Of a stretch of DNA of 64,000 nt, positions 46,221 through 57,236 are shown one piece after another. The DNA is from Takakia lepidozioides (Eukaryota; Streptophyta; Takakiopsida; Takakiales; Takakiaceae). The notes beneath the pieces are model-generated. The model was not told the DNA's origin, did no database searches, and saw only the letters and a program-made list of their open reading frames with translations. Made by a program: the position numbers and the translations under genes. Positions within the stretch are counted from its first letter, which is position 1, and every line of letters starts with the position of its first letter. The stretch lies in assembly GCA_030704615.1 (NCBI GenBank), contig CM060732.1, positions 30,733,053 through 30,797,052 on the forward strand. Direction: 5' to 3'.

Positions 46221-48190
46221 ATGTTGGAGCTGGAGTCCCCCTGGAGCCTTTGCATATTTTTGATTTGCATTTCTTGAAAGAAGGGGTCCGAATTGCCATG
46301 CAAGCAACTCTAGATCCTGGTGGGGTGCGTTCTATATGCCACTCACTATCAATGCAATCAGATTCCTGCACCATGGCCACCACCTCCTCCAATGGGATTC
46401 CTGCTGCTATGCTTGCATGTTCTGCACCTGCTCCACTGGAGGAGGACCCACCTGGGAAGGGGCTGGCACACGACTTACTCTGCACTGGAGACACCTTTGG
46501 CACAGAGAAATTGACCCTGTCTGGGCGATGAGAATCTCCATCTGACCCTGGAAGAGTGTTCAATTTCCTTTTGCATAATCCAAATCTTTCCTCGCCTTCC
46601 AAATGAGGGAGCCTGGATTGCAAAGGGGAGCCTTCAGTGCACCTGTTCAGAGCTCTGGCCATCTTCGATGGGTCTCCGGACCTACTCGCAGCCCTTAGCA
46701 TCAACAAAGTCGTACCGGGGCCCTTGCCTCCACCCCGTCCCATCAGAAAATTGCGGTACCTGGTTTGTTGTGTAAGTGCCCGCACCATGTCATCAGCAGT
46801 GGCCACATACAAGTCACGACCTGCTTTGGTAGATTGCTGCATCGAGGCGTTGTGAACAGTCTTCGCCAAATTACAGGATGGCATGACAGCCAAGTCCTCC
46901 AAGGACATGTCCTATAGGAGGCATTGCATGGAAATGTGAGGAACGAAAAGAAATGGAAGAGGTTCTGCAAGCGACAATCCAAGAACCCCAAATGAACAGG
47001 CACGATGCAAAATTTGTGTTTTTGGGATTGAAGAGGCTTACCGTCGTCATGAAAGCTCCCCACTGTCTGTACCTGATGTGCCAAAAAACCAACCAGTCCT
47101 CCAACTCCTTCAGGTGGATACCAGTAGCAGCACCAGAGGAGAACCACCAAGCCCGGATTGCCTGGTAAGTGCTCTCAGCTTCTCCCATTGAGGTGGCATT
47201 TTTGTACCTGAGACAGAGCCTTCTGTGCTCCAACTGAAGGTCAGGGCGAATGCAGCGCTTTGTATGATGTGCCAGAGATTGACTCCAATGGAAGAGGCAT
47301 GTGCGCTCCCTATTTTCCATTGGGACCTTAGGATCCCCCGAACCAAACACGCGCCGCACTGCATTGAAATTTGCCTGTGCACTATCAACCATGAAGCCCG
47401 CAAAATTTGTGTTCTGTATTCCATTGCGCTGCATGACGGCCAGGAGCGAATTCCACATGAGCATCTGGGATTCAGTGTCCTCCGACTGCATATCACAAAT
47501 TGCTATTGAGAGCACACACTGGTACGCTGGATCATACACATGGCATGCCATGGTTGTCCAACCCTTCACCCGTTTGCAGTGATCAAACATCAACCAACAT
47601 TTAGCCAAATCTTCTCCAGATTGCATTCGGCGGACAATGCTCACACCACTGCCTTCGCCCACTGCGGACATCTTGAACAAATACACCTTGGACGAGCCCT
47701 GGCCAGGGAAGATACTGTTTTGAATGAATTCATAGCGACTTCTCTATTTGAGGTCCATAATGTTGTCCATGAATCCAGCAGTGCCTATGCCGACTCTGAG
47801 TGCTTTCACCTGGTTTCGAATATTGGGACAGCTCAACACGGAGAAATGGTCCATCACTGCATCAAGTGAATCTGCATCCAGCATTGGTTGTGTCGAATCC
47901 CCTTCACCCAGTATATGTTTTTCGAGGAAAGCCTTGCTAGCTGCAAGCGCTATAGCAGAAGGTGTTGCACAAGGGGCATTGTGGAACTCCTGCTTCAGCA
48001 GATTTCTAACGATGTCCACGCTATCCCTGCAACTTCCTTTGGACACAGGATGCTCGTGTGCACCCATATGAATGCAGGCACGAGTCATTGTCTTGCATCG
48101 GTGTGCCACCTGGTACATACGAGCGTGGCACACAGAAACACAGGACAGGGAAAGTTTGCAGAACCTGCACACAAAAGTATTGGTAGAACA
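46215..48190 (-). pseudogene. SWIM-type transposase, unit B (middle part, no SWIM finger)
   Basis: Exon 48190-47042 and exon 46911-46215, with a 130-bp intron at the same position as in unit A (WGAFMTT | DMSLEDLAVMPSC). The DNA-binding Cys/His part (FVCRFCKLSLSC, RACIHMGAHEHPVSKG) and the DDE-like core (MFDHCKRVKGWTTMACHVYD, NFAGFMVDSAQANFNAV, ERTCLFHWSQSL) are preserved, with a TAG at about 47743 (after IMDLK) in the same frame. Homology stops at GTPAPTF near 46215, so the C-terminal third with the SWIM finger is missing and the inverted N-terminal piece abuts it. Confidence 0.75.
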
Positions 48191-48449
48191 AACACATACA
48201 TTTCGTTCATGGAACCAGGGCAAATGCACATGCCATTCATTGTAAGCGTCTATCTGTGAATTGAAATAAAGTGTGTCAATCATTCTGAGCTCAATTCTGC
48301 CATATTTTCATATTCCTCTTTTTGTGCAGGCATTGCAGACATGGTGCATGGTGGCCCCCTTTGTTTTGTCCATGGTAATAGGCCCTCTTCTTGCAATCCT
48401 CGCCTATAGGACCTGCTTCTCCAGCAGATTTGTGCCGCTCACGCTTTGC

Positions 48450-48504
48450 AGCTACAACGTGAGCTCAGCTCCCAGGCTCACGGGGCTGGGCTCACGCCGT
48501 AGCT
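48450..48504. repeat. 55-bp foldback insertion
   Basis: The arms AGCTACAACGTGAGCTCAG (48450-48468) and CTGGGCTCACGCCGTAGCT (48486-48504) are inverted repeats with three mismatches. It interrupts the third exon of the unit B ParB-like gene, since homology to unit A ends at its edge. It may be a tiny MITE. Confidence 0.5.
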
Positions 48505-48509
48505 ACGCT

Positions 48510-49225
48510 GGCATTTCAAACTCCTTTTTTATTGCTGCTTCCACACCCTTTGATGTCCTTAGTTCCTCTGGTGTAGTGGTGTAATATTCGGATTTTCCAT
48601 CTCAGCTTCCTCTGCCAGTTCTTGCTGCATTGATTCAAATAAAGATTAGCACCGAAGGGACTACAAACATGTATTCGAAAAGTAAACTGAGTATTGACTC
48701 GGGCTTACCGCATACATGTACTCCAGAAATGCCTCTCGAGTCAAAGAATACCAAGTGCCTGCAGCTCTTCCTGTTTCGCACTTCTTGATTATATTGGGGG
48801 GGAGTACTGTCCGAAAATCATCCAGCTTCATCAGACCAATCCTCTGAATTCGGACTAGTGTGTGGACCAAGCTTGTTGTCACATGCGATTTTTCTGTCGA
48901 TATGCAAAAACATTGGAAACATTGCATTCTTTAACACTGTTTTTTTGGGATTAACAAGACACTACAGAGGGAATGAAATCTCTAGGATGACTTACTTGTT
49001 CACGTCGTGCATAGCTGTAAGAAGCCTAGCGATGTCGTTTCCTGGATCCAAAACCATTGCCTCCACAGCAACATGCTTGTCTTTGTCTTTCGCATGGAGT
49101 TTCTAGATGTATCCCATCCATGCCAGCAATCGATTGGCTCCGTCCCAGACGTAGAACATGTGGTTGCAGAATTGTTGGGTGTTCTTTCCCATCATGAGGC
49201 CCAGCTCGAACTCCTCATTGGCATC
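48510..49225 (-). pseudogene. ParB-like protein, unit B, 3' portion left of the retrotransposon
   Basis: This continues the gene from 61936-62255 across the retrotransposon. Exons are 49225-48996, 48893-48709 and 48624-48510, with the same intron positions as unit A. It encodes ANEEFELGLMMGKNTQQF, MFYVWDGANRLLAWMGYI (a TAG follows at about 49106), AVEAMVLDPGNDIARLLTAM, then exon 2 SLVHTLVRIQRIGLMKLDDF ... TWYSLTREAFLEYMY, and a short exon 3 (EYYTTTPEELRTSKGVEAAI). The DGNHR of unit A reads DGANR here, so the His is lost. A foldback insertion ends it. Confidence 0.65.
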
Positions 49226-50124
49226 TGTCACACGGCTTTTACTCACCCATCCCTTCGCTATCCGAGGGGGAAACTCCAAGATAGAAGAGTTGGATATCTC
49301 TAAGCATTCAGCCCGCGTGAAACAATCAGTCATGACCTGCAGCTAGTGAATCATTGTTGGGTTTCCAATTATATTCCTTATCAGTTTATATTCCCTGTTT
49401 ATCATGACCAGGAAGCTTTTTAAGCGTCAGATTGCTTCTTGGGCCCCTTGATTTCATTCATACACAGCTTCATTCAAGTCTCTCAACACAAGGTGTTTGT
49501 ATCGGATGAGAATCAGATTAATCATAATCGGATACATGCTAATGTCCTAACTTCTCTAATCTATCCCTCTAAGTAATCCTACATCTCGTACTAACTTTGT
49601 CCTATAGTATCTCCTTCCTCCTCGCCAGCTTCCCTTCCTTCGATCTTAGTCCTTCCCCAGGAGTGATCTCCGTGGCTAAAGTCCCCCAGCAATGATCTCC
49701 ATCCCCAAAAAGTGATCCCCTCCCGTCTCCGCTACCCGCTTTATCTCCTTCCCCCCTGTTCTAACCGTTTTCCTTCACTAACCGTCCTCCGTGAATTACA
49801 TGTTCCCCGGCAGATGTTGTTCCCCACAGTCGTTCCCTGTCATGATAACCGTTCCCTACGACTGTGACAGCTGTGACTGACTATGCGACTGTGTCAGACT
49901 GTGACGGCTGTTTCGGGCTGTGTCGGGCTGTGTATGGCTGTGACGGGCTGTGACTGTGTCGGGCTGTGACTGGCTGTGACGGTCTGTGACTGTGTCGGGC
50001 TGTGACTGGCTGTGACGGGCTATCTCAAAAATTTAAGGGTACCCCTGAGAACCCATAGAAGTGTCTAAGTCCCAGACTCCACAGAACCCATAAAAATGCC
50101 TAAGTCCCAGACTGCCTCCTAACA
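49226..50124 (-). repeat. 3' LTR
   Basis: 899 bp with TG...CA ends. It contains a GGCTGTGAC-type minisatellite at 49870-50030, which is shorter than in the 5' LTR and explains most of the length difference. Confidence 0.95.
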
Positions 50125-50162
50125 TTACCCCTTCCCCTCTCAAAAAGCCGTGTCCTCACGGT

Positions 50163-51131
50163 TTACTGCTTAGGATCAGTAAATCTTTGTGAACGTGGTC
50201 CTGTCTGTTTGTGAGAGTGCCGTGGAGGGCGCTCTGTACGTGCCCGAGTTCTATGACTGCTTGCTGGAGATGCTTGAGCTGTACTTGAACCTGATTTGTT
50301 GCCTTTTGACTGAACCGGCTGTAATGGCTCTGGTGTGGGAGATCCCCGTCGTTTCTTGTCGTGCAGTGCTTGATCATATTCCTCCCATATGTCAAGAGTT
50401 TGTTCTGAAGTTTCAGCTGTTGTGTCCGAATCTGCTTCAGTCCTGCAGTTTTTTGGTTTTCTTGCCTTTCTTGGTTTCTCTGGAATGAAAATTGGCATAC
50501 AGTGTGGCCCCACCATGTCAGGAACCTTAAGCTTCACAACGTTGTGTAACCTGTTGAAAGCAAGTTGATTGAACTTCAATAATTCCTTCTCAGTATAGGT
50601 GAGAGGTGTGCCAGTAACTTTGGAGCAGTATAGGTATTGCCAAGCTGTCTGCTCCTTATTAAAAATGTCGTCAATATGCCGTTTTTCGTTGCTCAAGTTG
50701 TTCCAGGCCATGTTAAACCATGAACGGAGTTGTGAATCCCTCTGTAACATGATTTTCACATCATATAAATACGTATGATGCGGCACCACAGGTAAGGTCC
50801 AATGATCTGTAGTGGAATAAGTCAGAAATCTGGACTGCATCTTCTGCTGCTCAATGTGGTAACGTGCAATGAAACAAGCAGTATAATAAATTCCACAGCC
50901 CATGACCAAACTCGTTACTTCCTTTGTTTTGGTGTGAATGTGCCCATGAACAACCTGGAAAGCTATTAACTCCTTCAACATGGTGCCTGCCTCAGACCAG
51001 TACCTTGAAAAATGATGATCCTCAATGAGCTGATTCATTGCCAGAATCTTAGTCCGAGTGGCCACTGGCAACCAAATGCGCATTATTTGGTAGTAGTGTG
51101 GAAAGGATTGTGGAGGACAAATTGATTCCAA
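50163..51131 (-). CDS. Accessory ORF nearest the 3' LTR (322 aa), unknown function
   Basis: It is uninterrupted and begins MESICPPQSFPHYYQIMRIW. The first 220 residues look like a folded domain rich in aromatic and His residues (HFSRYWSEAGTMLKELIAF, VVHGHIHTKTKEVTSLVMG). The last 100 are basic and disordered (KPRKARKPKN, KKRRGSPTPEPL). The older copy at 24588-29276 keeps only this tail (QRGSPMPERL). I see no signal peptide or membrane segment, so it is not an envelope-type protein by sequence. It ends 38 bp before the 3' LTR; the family is unknown. Confidence 0.65.
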   Translation of the reverse strand: MESICPPQSFPHYYQIMRIWLPVATRTKILAMNQLIEDHHFSRYWSEAGTMLKELIAFQVVHGHIHTKTKEVTSLVMGCGIYYTACFIARYHIEQQKMQSRFLTYSTTDHWTLPVVPHHTYLYDVKIMLQRDSQLRSWFNMAWNNLSNEKRHIDDIFNKEQTAWQYLYCSKVTGTPLTYTEKELLKFNQLAFNRLHNVVKLKVPDMVGPHCMPIFIPEKPRKARKPKNCRTEADSDTTAETSEQTLDIWEEYDQALHDKKRRGSPTPEPLQPVQSKGNKSGSSTAQASPASSHRTRARTERPPRHSHKQTGPRSQRFTDPKQ

Positions 51132-51292
51132 GCCAAATCCAAGCTATTTGGAATTTCATTGAAGGGCAAGATCATTGCTCGGTTGTATTCCCGTGCAGCA
51201 TGAGTCTTGGGTGGTTTGAAAGCAGCATTTCCCCATACCTCAGGCCGTGCAACTGCTGTCATAGGAGATTCAGTAACCTGTACACCCACCTG

Positions 51293-52459
51293 CTATGAAA
51301 CTGGTTCTATTAGTGTTTCCACCATTGGCATCCCCTGCACTTCTTGCAAAGAAGACCCGAAAACTAGAGTTCTGGCCCTCAAATACGCCTCCATGAGATG
51401 TTCTTCAGGAATCATGAGCCTTTGGTCTATGTTTGAACTCAAGTCCTCCACTTGAGTCTGCAGTGTATCCACATCCTCTTGGAGCTCTCCTATTCTACTA
51501 TAGACATTGTCTATAGTAGTGGTGGCAATATTCTGCACTTGCAGCCTCAGGTCATTCATCTCCCCCTGGGTGAGCTTTCTCAGTGCTTTCCCTTCCACTG
51601 GCCCTTGTGCTAACCATACTTTTAAAAGTTGGTCATTCACTCTGTCCTGTGTAACATCTCTGAGACTCTGCTCCTCCTTGAGTCTGTAGGCATCTAACTG
51701 CTGTTGCAATCCTTGCATGCGCTTCTCATGAGGTTCAACTAAATTGGCATAAGCTGCAGCCAGATTATTGGCTTCCCTCGCTACCTTGTTAGCTACAGAG
51801 AGTTGATTCCTATTCGACATAAGGGCCTGTTGTAACTCCACAATGTACTTCTCCTGGTTAGCCTCAACCTGTTTGTATTGCTGTAAAGCACCCTCATTGT
51901 GACATATTGTATCTTTGAGGTCCACAATGAATTTGGCTTGCTCCACTACCTCCGTTTCTGCCCTTACACATCGCTCCCTCTGCTGGTTGGCTTCTGTTGT
52001 GGCTTGCTCTAGAACATTTGTGAGGGTGGCACATTGCACCGTCATTCTTTGATATACTACCCCCAACTCTGCCTGTTGTTCCTTTAGTCCTTGCATTTCA
52101 TCCTCATGCTTGCTCTGCAATTGGAATAATTGCTGCTTGTGTATCTCCTGCAGATGGTCTTGCTCCAGACCCCCCTTAATCAGTTGCTGCTTAGCAAATT
52201 GCAGAGCATTCTTTGTTTCCCTTAACTCCTGTTGCAACTGCAGATGCACTTCCATCTCAACTTTGTTAACACCCTCAGTTGCCAACCAATTTTCGAACTC
52301 TCTTCTGAGTTCCTCGTTCAGAACTTCCAACTGAGTCACTGGAACATGTGACTTCATGTAAGTTCCCAACAAATTGAGGGTTCGGCTTATGGAGTTCATC
52401 AGCATAGCCTGCTGAGGCCCATCATGGTTAACATGCTGCTGTTCACCCCCCTCATCCAT
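51293..52459 (-). CDS. Accessory coiled-coil ORF (388 aa)
   Basis: The frame is open from 52648, but I start at MDEGGEQQHVNHDG (52459). Upstream residues are hydrophobic and overlap the antisense frame. Residues from about 60 on are a long heptad-type coiled coil (LQQELRETKNALQFAKQQ; LEQATTEANQQRERC; VANKVAREANNLAAAYANL), ending with a second coil (IGELQEDVDTLQTQVEDL). It may act in multimerisation. It is uninterrupted, unlike gag and pol of the same element. Its start lies about 20 bp from the start of the plus-strand ORF at 52482. Confidence 0.7.
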   Translation of the reverse strand: MDEGGEQQHVNHDGPQQAMLMNSISRTLNLLGTYMKSHVPVTQLEVLNEELRREFENWLATEGVNKVEMEVHLQLQQELRETKNALQFAKQQLIKGGLEQDHLQEIHKQQLFQLQSKHEDEMQGLKEQQAELGVVYQRMTVQCATLTNVLEQATTEANQQRERCVRAETEVVEQAKFIVDLKDTICHNEGALQQYKQVEANQEKYIVELQQALMSNRNQLSVANKVAREANNLAAAYANLVEPHEKRMQGLQQQLDAYRLKEEQSLRDVTQDRVNDQLLKVWLAQGPVEGKALRKLTQGEMNDLRLQVQNIATTTIDNVYSRIGELQEDVDTLQTQVEDLSSNIDQRLMIPEEHLMEAYLRARTLVFGSSLQEVQGMPMVETLIEPVS

Positions 52460-52481
52460 AGGATGATGATGGAAGAACATC

Positions 52482-53240
52482 ATGTACAACGGACTGGTAG
52501 AGGAGATGAAAAGATTGCAGGGAACTGCCGCTAAATCTCCTATCATAGTATCTGCGCCAGTCATTGCACAAATCATCCTAGACTCATGCGTACTTGATGC
52601 GAGAGAAAGGAAGGAAATGGGAGTGTTTGAAATAACAACCACTACCATAGAAGAGCAAGGTTCTTCACAGGGTGAAGGGGGATTGGCAGAGCATCAATAG
52701 CCCAAAAGACAGAGGAAAGGGATCACGTTGGAAGCCGAACCATTGGCTACAAGGCAGCCGGAGGAAGAAGTTACTCAAGCTCTTGTGCAGGAGAGGGTAC
52801 AACAGCACAGAGATCAAGGGTTACAAACAACACAACCTGTGGAGAGGGAACAGGAAGTCAATTCAGTATCACAGCCATCACAGCCAGGTGAACGCTTGCC
52901 AAAGAGTTACCACAAGGTCCATGCGGTTCCTCCACAAATAATAGATTTGGAAACAGAAGGGTTAGATATTCCAACTACAGAGCAAGTGGTGGCAGAGATT
53001 GAGAGAGGTGATCTTCTCTATGAAGACTCTAGTTTGCTCAGAGAGAGAGTGGAGCCAGAGGTCCAAAATCTGTCCAGTGAACTTCCTGATGTGCAGGTAA
53101 TACCCCCACCAGCGCCACAAGTTCCAGAAGAGGAACATCAGGACACAGCAGCATCTGGGAGAAATGAGGAAATTGAGAAGGAGGATCTGGTGGAGGAGTG
53201 GCCTGAGTGGTTTGTACCTCTTCTCCTCTCAGGCCTTTGA
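52482..53240 (+). CDS. Candidate antisense ORF between the accessory ORFs (one in-frame stop)
   Basis: The plus-strand frame opens at 52482 and reads about 252 codons with a single TAG at 52698-52700. Its composition is protein-like and acidic (EVVAEIERGDLLYEDSS-type sequence, VPEEEHQDTAASGRNEEIEK, EDLVEEWPEWFVPLLLSGL). It fills the interval between the coiled-coil ORF and the ORF at 53038-54031, overlapping the weak end of the latter. Tat/Ogre-type retrotransposons are known to carry antisense ORFs in this position. Its expression is unproven, and it could be chance. Confidence 0.45.
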
Positions 53241-54031
53241 GTATTTCCTCTGTGAAGGATCTGCTCAAATATTGCTGGTTCTGTTTCATGGCAAACAGAA
53301 TGTTCAATATCTGGCCCACCTCCCTGAGCCCTGGGTACACCGCTTTGGTACAAGCATAGCCTTGAGTTTTAAAGAAACTCCCTTCTTCAAACAAATCTTT
53401 CATCTGCAATCTAGCCCTGTGCTCGTCCACATGAACCTGACCTGCTGGCAATGAAAACAGTTGTTGTAGGTATAATGGAGTAAGTTCTAATTCAACTCCC
53501 TTCACCATTGTGGCTCCTGTCTTTGGGTCAAAGTTCTGCAAGAATTCTAACATGTACTTCCGATGGTGCAATGTCCAATCCTTGTTTTGCAATCCTTGTA
53601 ATCGCAGTTCCGTCAGTAACTTCACCGCGTATGGCGTCGCAATCGTCTGTTTCTGCAGGATTGTGGTGCTTGATGTCCTCTATCCCTCTTACTCTCTTCA
53701 TTTTAGAGAAACCGTAAGGCTGTGGCTGTAACAACTGAAGTAATGCCTGCAGAGCACAAAGCACAAACGTATGATTGCCACAAAATGCTATGGGTAGTGT
53801 CCTGTAAACCTGCGGGGCTTGCAAGCATTGATCAAGAGAAAAGTTACTCTCTGATGTTTTATTTCCTCGCCACTGCGTGAGTAGTATCGCGAGCGTATAA
53901 TCTGCTAGTTCCCTCATAGCTTCAAAACTATCGCATTGATTGTCTGTCCCGTCAAGACGCCCGTTACCTGGAACGACGCCGACTCTTGCGCTCAGAACCA
54001 TTTCACTTTCTTGAAGTTGCTCCTGCTTCAT
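53038..54031 (-). pseudogene. Accessory ORF just after integrase (one frameshift)
   Basis: Two overlapping frames join near 53620: 54031-53528 (MKQEQLQESEMVLSARVGVV ... FSLDQCLQAPQVYRTLPIAF ... SKMKRVRGIEDIKH) and 53625-53038 (LLTELRLQGLQNKDWTLHHR ... LFSLPAGQVHVDEHRARLQM ... EEILKGLRG). The coding look ends near 53190, after which the frame only shadows the antisense ORF. The older plus-strand copy retains matching sequence around the LPIAFCGN and MKRVRG blocks. I do not recognise the family. Confidence 0.5.
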
Positions 54032-54249
54032 GATTGGCTGTAACCGCTGTGACTGGATTTTAGAATTAATTTCTTTAGTGGATTTTCCCTGACGGCCACT
54101 CCTGTCCTTTTTCTTGATGACACTTGTTCTTGCAGCTCCTTCTCAGCTGTGCGTCACGGCCTGACTTCCACGCGTCCACTTTTAAACTGACTTCCGCCCT
54201 TTCTTCCGCCGGCCATTTCCCTGATGTTTTCTTTCGTCCACCTATCACT

Positions 54250-54400
54250 AATCCTATGGACTGTGTAATTCTGATTGGCTGTGTGAGGCTGTGACAGGCT
54301 GTGCCGCCCCGTGCTAGGCTGTGCGCGACTGTGTGACACTGTGCTGGGCTGTGATAGGCTGTGTGACCCTGTGTTGGGCTGTGATAGCTATTTAAACATC
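54250..54400. repeat. GGCTGTG minisatellite after integrase
   Basis: Imperfect (GGCTGTGA/CACTGTG) units related to the minisatellite inside both LTRs. The counterpart in the older copy is 26820-27170. Confidence 0.7.
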
Positions 54401-54533
54401 TGTGTTTTCCGCTCCTCACCGGTTAAACGACAAGTATTCTATGCTCCGTTGGTGTTACTGGAACAGCCTGTATTTGCTCCTGTGGTTCTATATGCAAATC
54501 GTGCCTCAATGGCTTGTCATGGATACCACTGTA

Positions 54534-55913
54534 TCATTTCAACTTGTTGGCATGTAACATGGCCGTGTTGTTATCATACATCTTTTGTATGACATAAGGT
54601 CCCTTCCATGGCGATTTAAGCTTAGAAGCCTTAATCTTTCCCTCCTTCTGCAACCACAAAACCAAATCTCCTGTTTTGAAAGTCTTCAACTTCCCTTCAT
54701 CAAACTGATCCTTCCTTTTCATCTGTATTCTCGTCATGTTGTCAGCTGCATCAGCTCGTACTTCCTCCATATGGTATAATTCATGTTTCCTGACCTTAAT
54801 TGAATCTTCCAATTCCATTCTTCTTCCCCATTCAGTTCTCATAGTAGGTAATAAAAACTCCACTGGAAGTAAAGCTTCCATACCATAAACTAATTGAAAT
54901 GGTGTATACTTAGTGGTGACTTTATATGAAGTCATGTATGACCACAAAGCTGTCAGTAGCTTTGTAGCCCAGTCTGTTCTGTTTGCATTGACTATTTTAG
55001 CCAAGATGGTACATAGTATTTTGTTGGTAGCCTCTGCCTGTCCATTACCTTGTGGGTAATAGGTTGTACTTTTCCTATGCACAATCATGAACTCCTTAGT
55101 CAAGAGTTCTATGGTCTCATTGATGAAGTGACTTCCCTGATCACTGATAAATTCCAGGGGACAGCCAAACCGTGTAAGTATGTTCTCATACAGGAACCTG
55201 GCTGTGGACTTAGCTGTGTTGTCCCTCAGAGCTTAAGCTTCCACCCACTTCGTAGTATAATCAGTAGCTGTGATTATATACTTGTTCTGTGTATTCTTGG
55301 CTGGTGGGTTTATTGGTCCAACAAAGTCCAGTCCCCATTTCTGAAATGGTTCAGTAGGCATTGTAGGATGCAAAGCCATCTTTCCAGACCTCTGCAATGG
55401 TCCTAGCCTCTGACACTCATCACAAGTTTTTACAATACTTGTGCACATCTTGAACAAGGTAGGCCACCAGTAACCGGCAAGTAGTATCTTCCTACTGGTA
55501 GTCTCTTCTCCAAAATGGCCCCCTGCCACTCATTTATGAATTTCTTCCAAAACTTTATCAACTTCATGGTGGTATAAGCATCGCTTCAGCACTCCATCTG
55601 GTCCTAGCTTATACATTCTGCTTCCTACCATAGTGTAAGGTAAAGCCTTGATAGCAATTCTCTTTCTCTGCTCCTTCCCATAACTCGGTGGACATTGACC
55701 ATGAGTAAGATAGTATCTGATTGGCCATTGCCAATCTAACCAATCATCTGCACTTCCCTGCACCTCCACGGCAAATAAGCTCGCATCTGGTAATTGATCA
55801 TCTACTCCTATGGCTGGTTCACATGTTGATAACCGTGACAAGTGGTCCGCCACAAGATGCAGCCTCCTAGGCTTGTAAATAACCTCAAACTCAAATTCGT
55901 GTAAGATTATCAA
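54534..55913 (-). pseudogene. Integrase of the Ty3/gypsy element
   Basis: Integrase inserts the cDNA copy. In order: end of RNase H and linker (FEFEVIYKPRRLHLVADHLS), zinc-binding HHCC (GGHFGEETT ... CDECQRLGP), catalytic core with D in [11 protein letters not shown], the second D and the E in the block ending YYPQGNGQAEATNKIL, and a C-terminal domain (FKTGDLVLWLQKEGKIKASK). The frame changes at 55529 and 55103-55233, and part of the core around the second Asp is readable only out of frame. A break at 55962-55913 separates it from RNase H. Not functional as written. Confidence 0.9.
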
Positions 55914-57236
55914 CCCATCTTGCTATTCTTCCGCTTATCAGAGGTTTGTTTACCAAGTATATCAAGCTTGGTGATCCACATAGAACATAAACTTCTTACC
56001 CAACAGGTAATGTCTGAATTTCTTCACTGCATAGATCATTGCCAACGCTTCTCTTTCTGTTGTGCTATAATTTCTTTCAGCATTGTTCATTAATCGGCTA
56101 GCATAGTACACAGGTGAATCTATTCTTCCTGTAACATTTTGGGCTGGCACCGCTCCCAATGCTTCTCCTGAAGCATCACAGTGAACATGGAACATTTCCT
56201 GCCAGTGAGGATTAATCAATACAGGTGTAGTTGTCATTGACAATGTCAGTTCCTCAAAAGCCTGTTGACATTCATCTGTCCATGCAAACACTGCGTCTTT
56301 TTTTAAAAGTTTGCTCAAAGGTGCTGCCATCTGTGCATACCGTCTGATAAATCTTCTGTAGTAGCTGGTTTGTCCCAGGAATCTCCTTAGACTCTTAGCA
56401 TTTACTGGAGGTGGGGAGGCTTTAATGGCCTCCGTCTTTCTGGGATCCACTAGAAGTCCCTTTTTACACACACTGTGTCCCAAAAGTACCCCTGAGTTCA
56501 CACAGAAAGAACATTTCTCTGGATTCAGGCCCATACCTCTCATCCTGCATCTAGCCAAGCACAACTCCAATTTATGTAAGTGCTCACTCTTAGAGCTATA
56601 CACACTAAAATCATCCAAGAACACCTGCATGAAATCATCAAGGTACTCCTAAAAGATTCACTTATAACTCTCTGGAAAGTTGCTGGTGCATTACAAAGTC
56701 CAAAAGGCATGACTTTGTATGCATAAGCACCCCAGTCTGTGATGAAAGCTGTTTTTCCTTGATCTTCCTCTGCCACCTGTACTTGATTATACCACTGAAG
56801 CCATCCATGAATGAATACATTTCATGGCCTGCCACAGTGTCCAATACTGCTTCTGTGAATGGTAGAGGAAAAGGATCCTTCCTCGTACAAGCATTCAGCT
56901 TCTTGTAGTTCACACAAACTCTTAGTTTGCCATTTTCTTGGGGACTATCACAATGGGTGACAACCAAGTTGTGTACTCTATCGGGTATATAAATTTAGCT
57001 TCAGCCAACTTTTTGATCTCTTCTCCAACCTTCTCTGCATAGTTGGGATTCATCCTGTATCTCGCCTGTTTAACTGGTATTGATCCTGGTTCGAGTTCAA
57101 TCTTATGTTGACAGATCTCAGGTGGTATCCCCTTCAGATCCTCATAGCTCCAAGCAAATACATCTCTGTATTTAATGAACAGACTCTTTGCTTCCTCAAA
57201 GAATTCTGGCTCTAGATCCGCCCCTACCTTCACCAT
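55914..57236 (-). pseudogene. Reverse transcriptase and RNase H of the Ty3/gypsy element
   Basis: RT copies the element RNA into DNA. Blocks in order: PVKQARYRMNPNYAEKVGEE, WLSPIVIVPKK, LRVCVNYKKLNACTRKDPFP, YSFMDGFSG, KVMPFGLCNAPATFQRV, the active-site FLDDFSVYSS (FLDD for the usual YLDD), then LGQTSYYRRFIRRYAQMAAP and the RNase H start HVHCDASGEALGAV, ERNYSTTEREALAMIYAVKK. Frame changes near 56950, 56780 and 56630 break it, although the order and spacing are complete. Confidence 0.9.

Noticed and set aside
50163-51131. Envelope-like gene at the 3' end of the retrotransposon
   Set aside because: The position fits, but there is no signal peptide, transmembrane segment or cleavage site.
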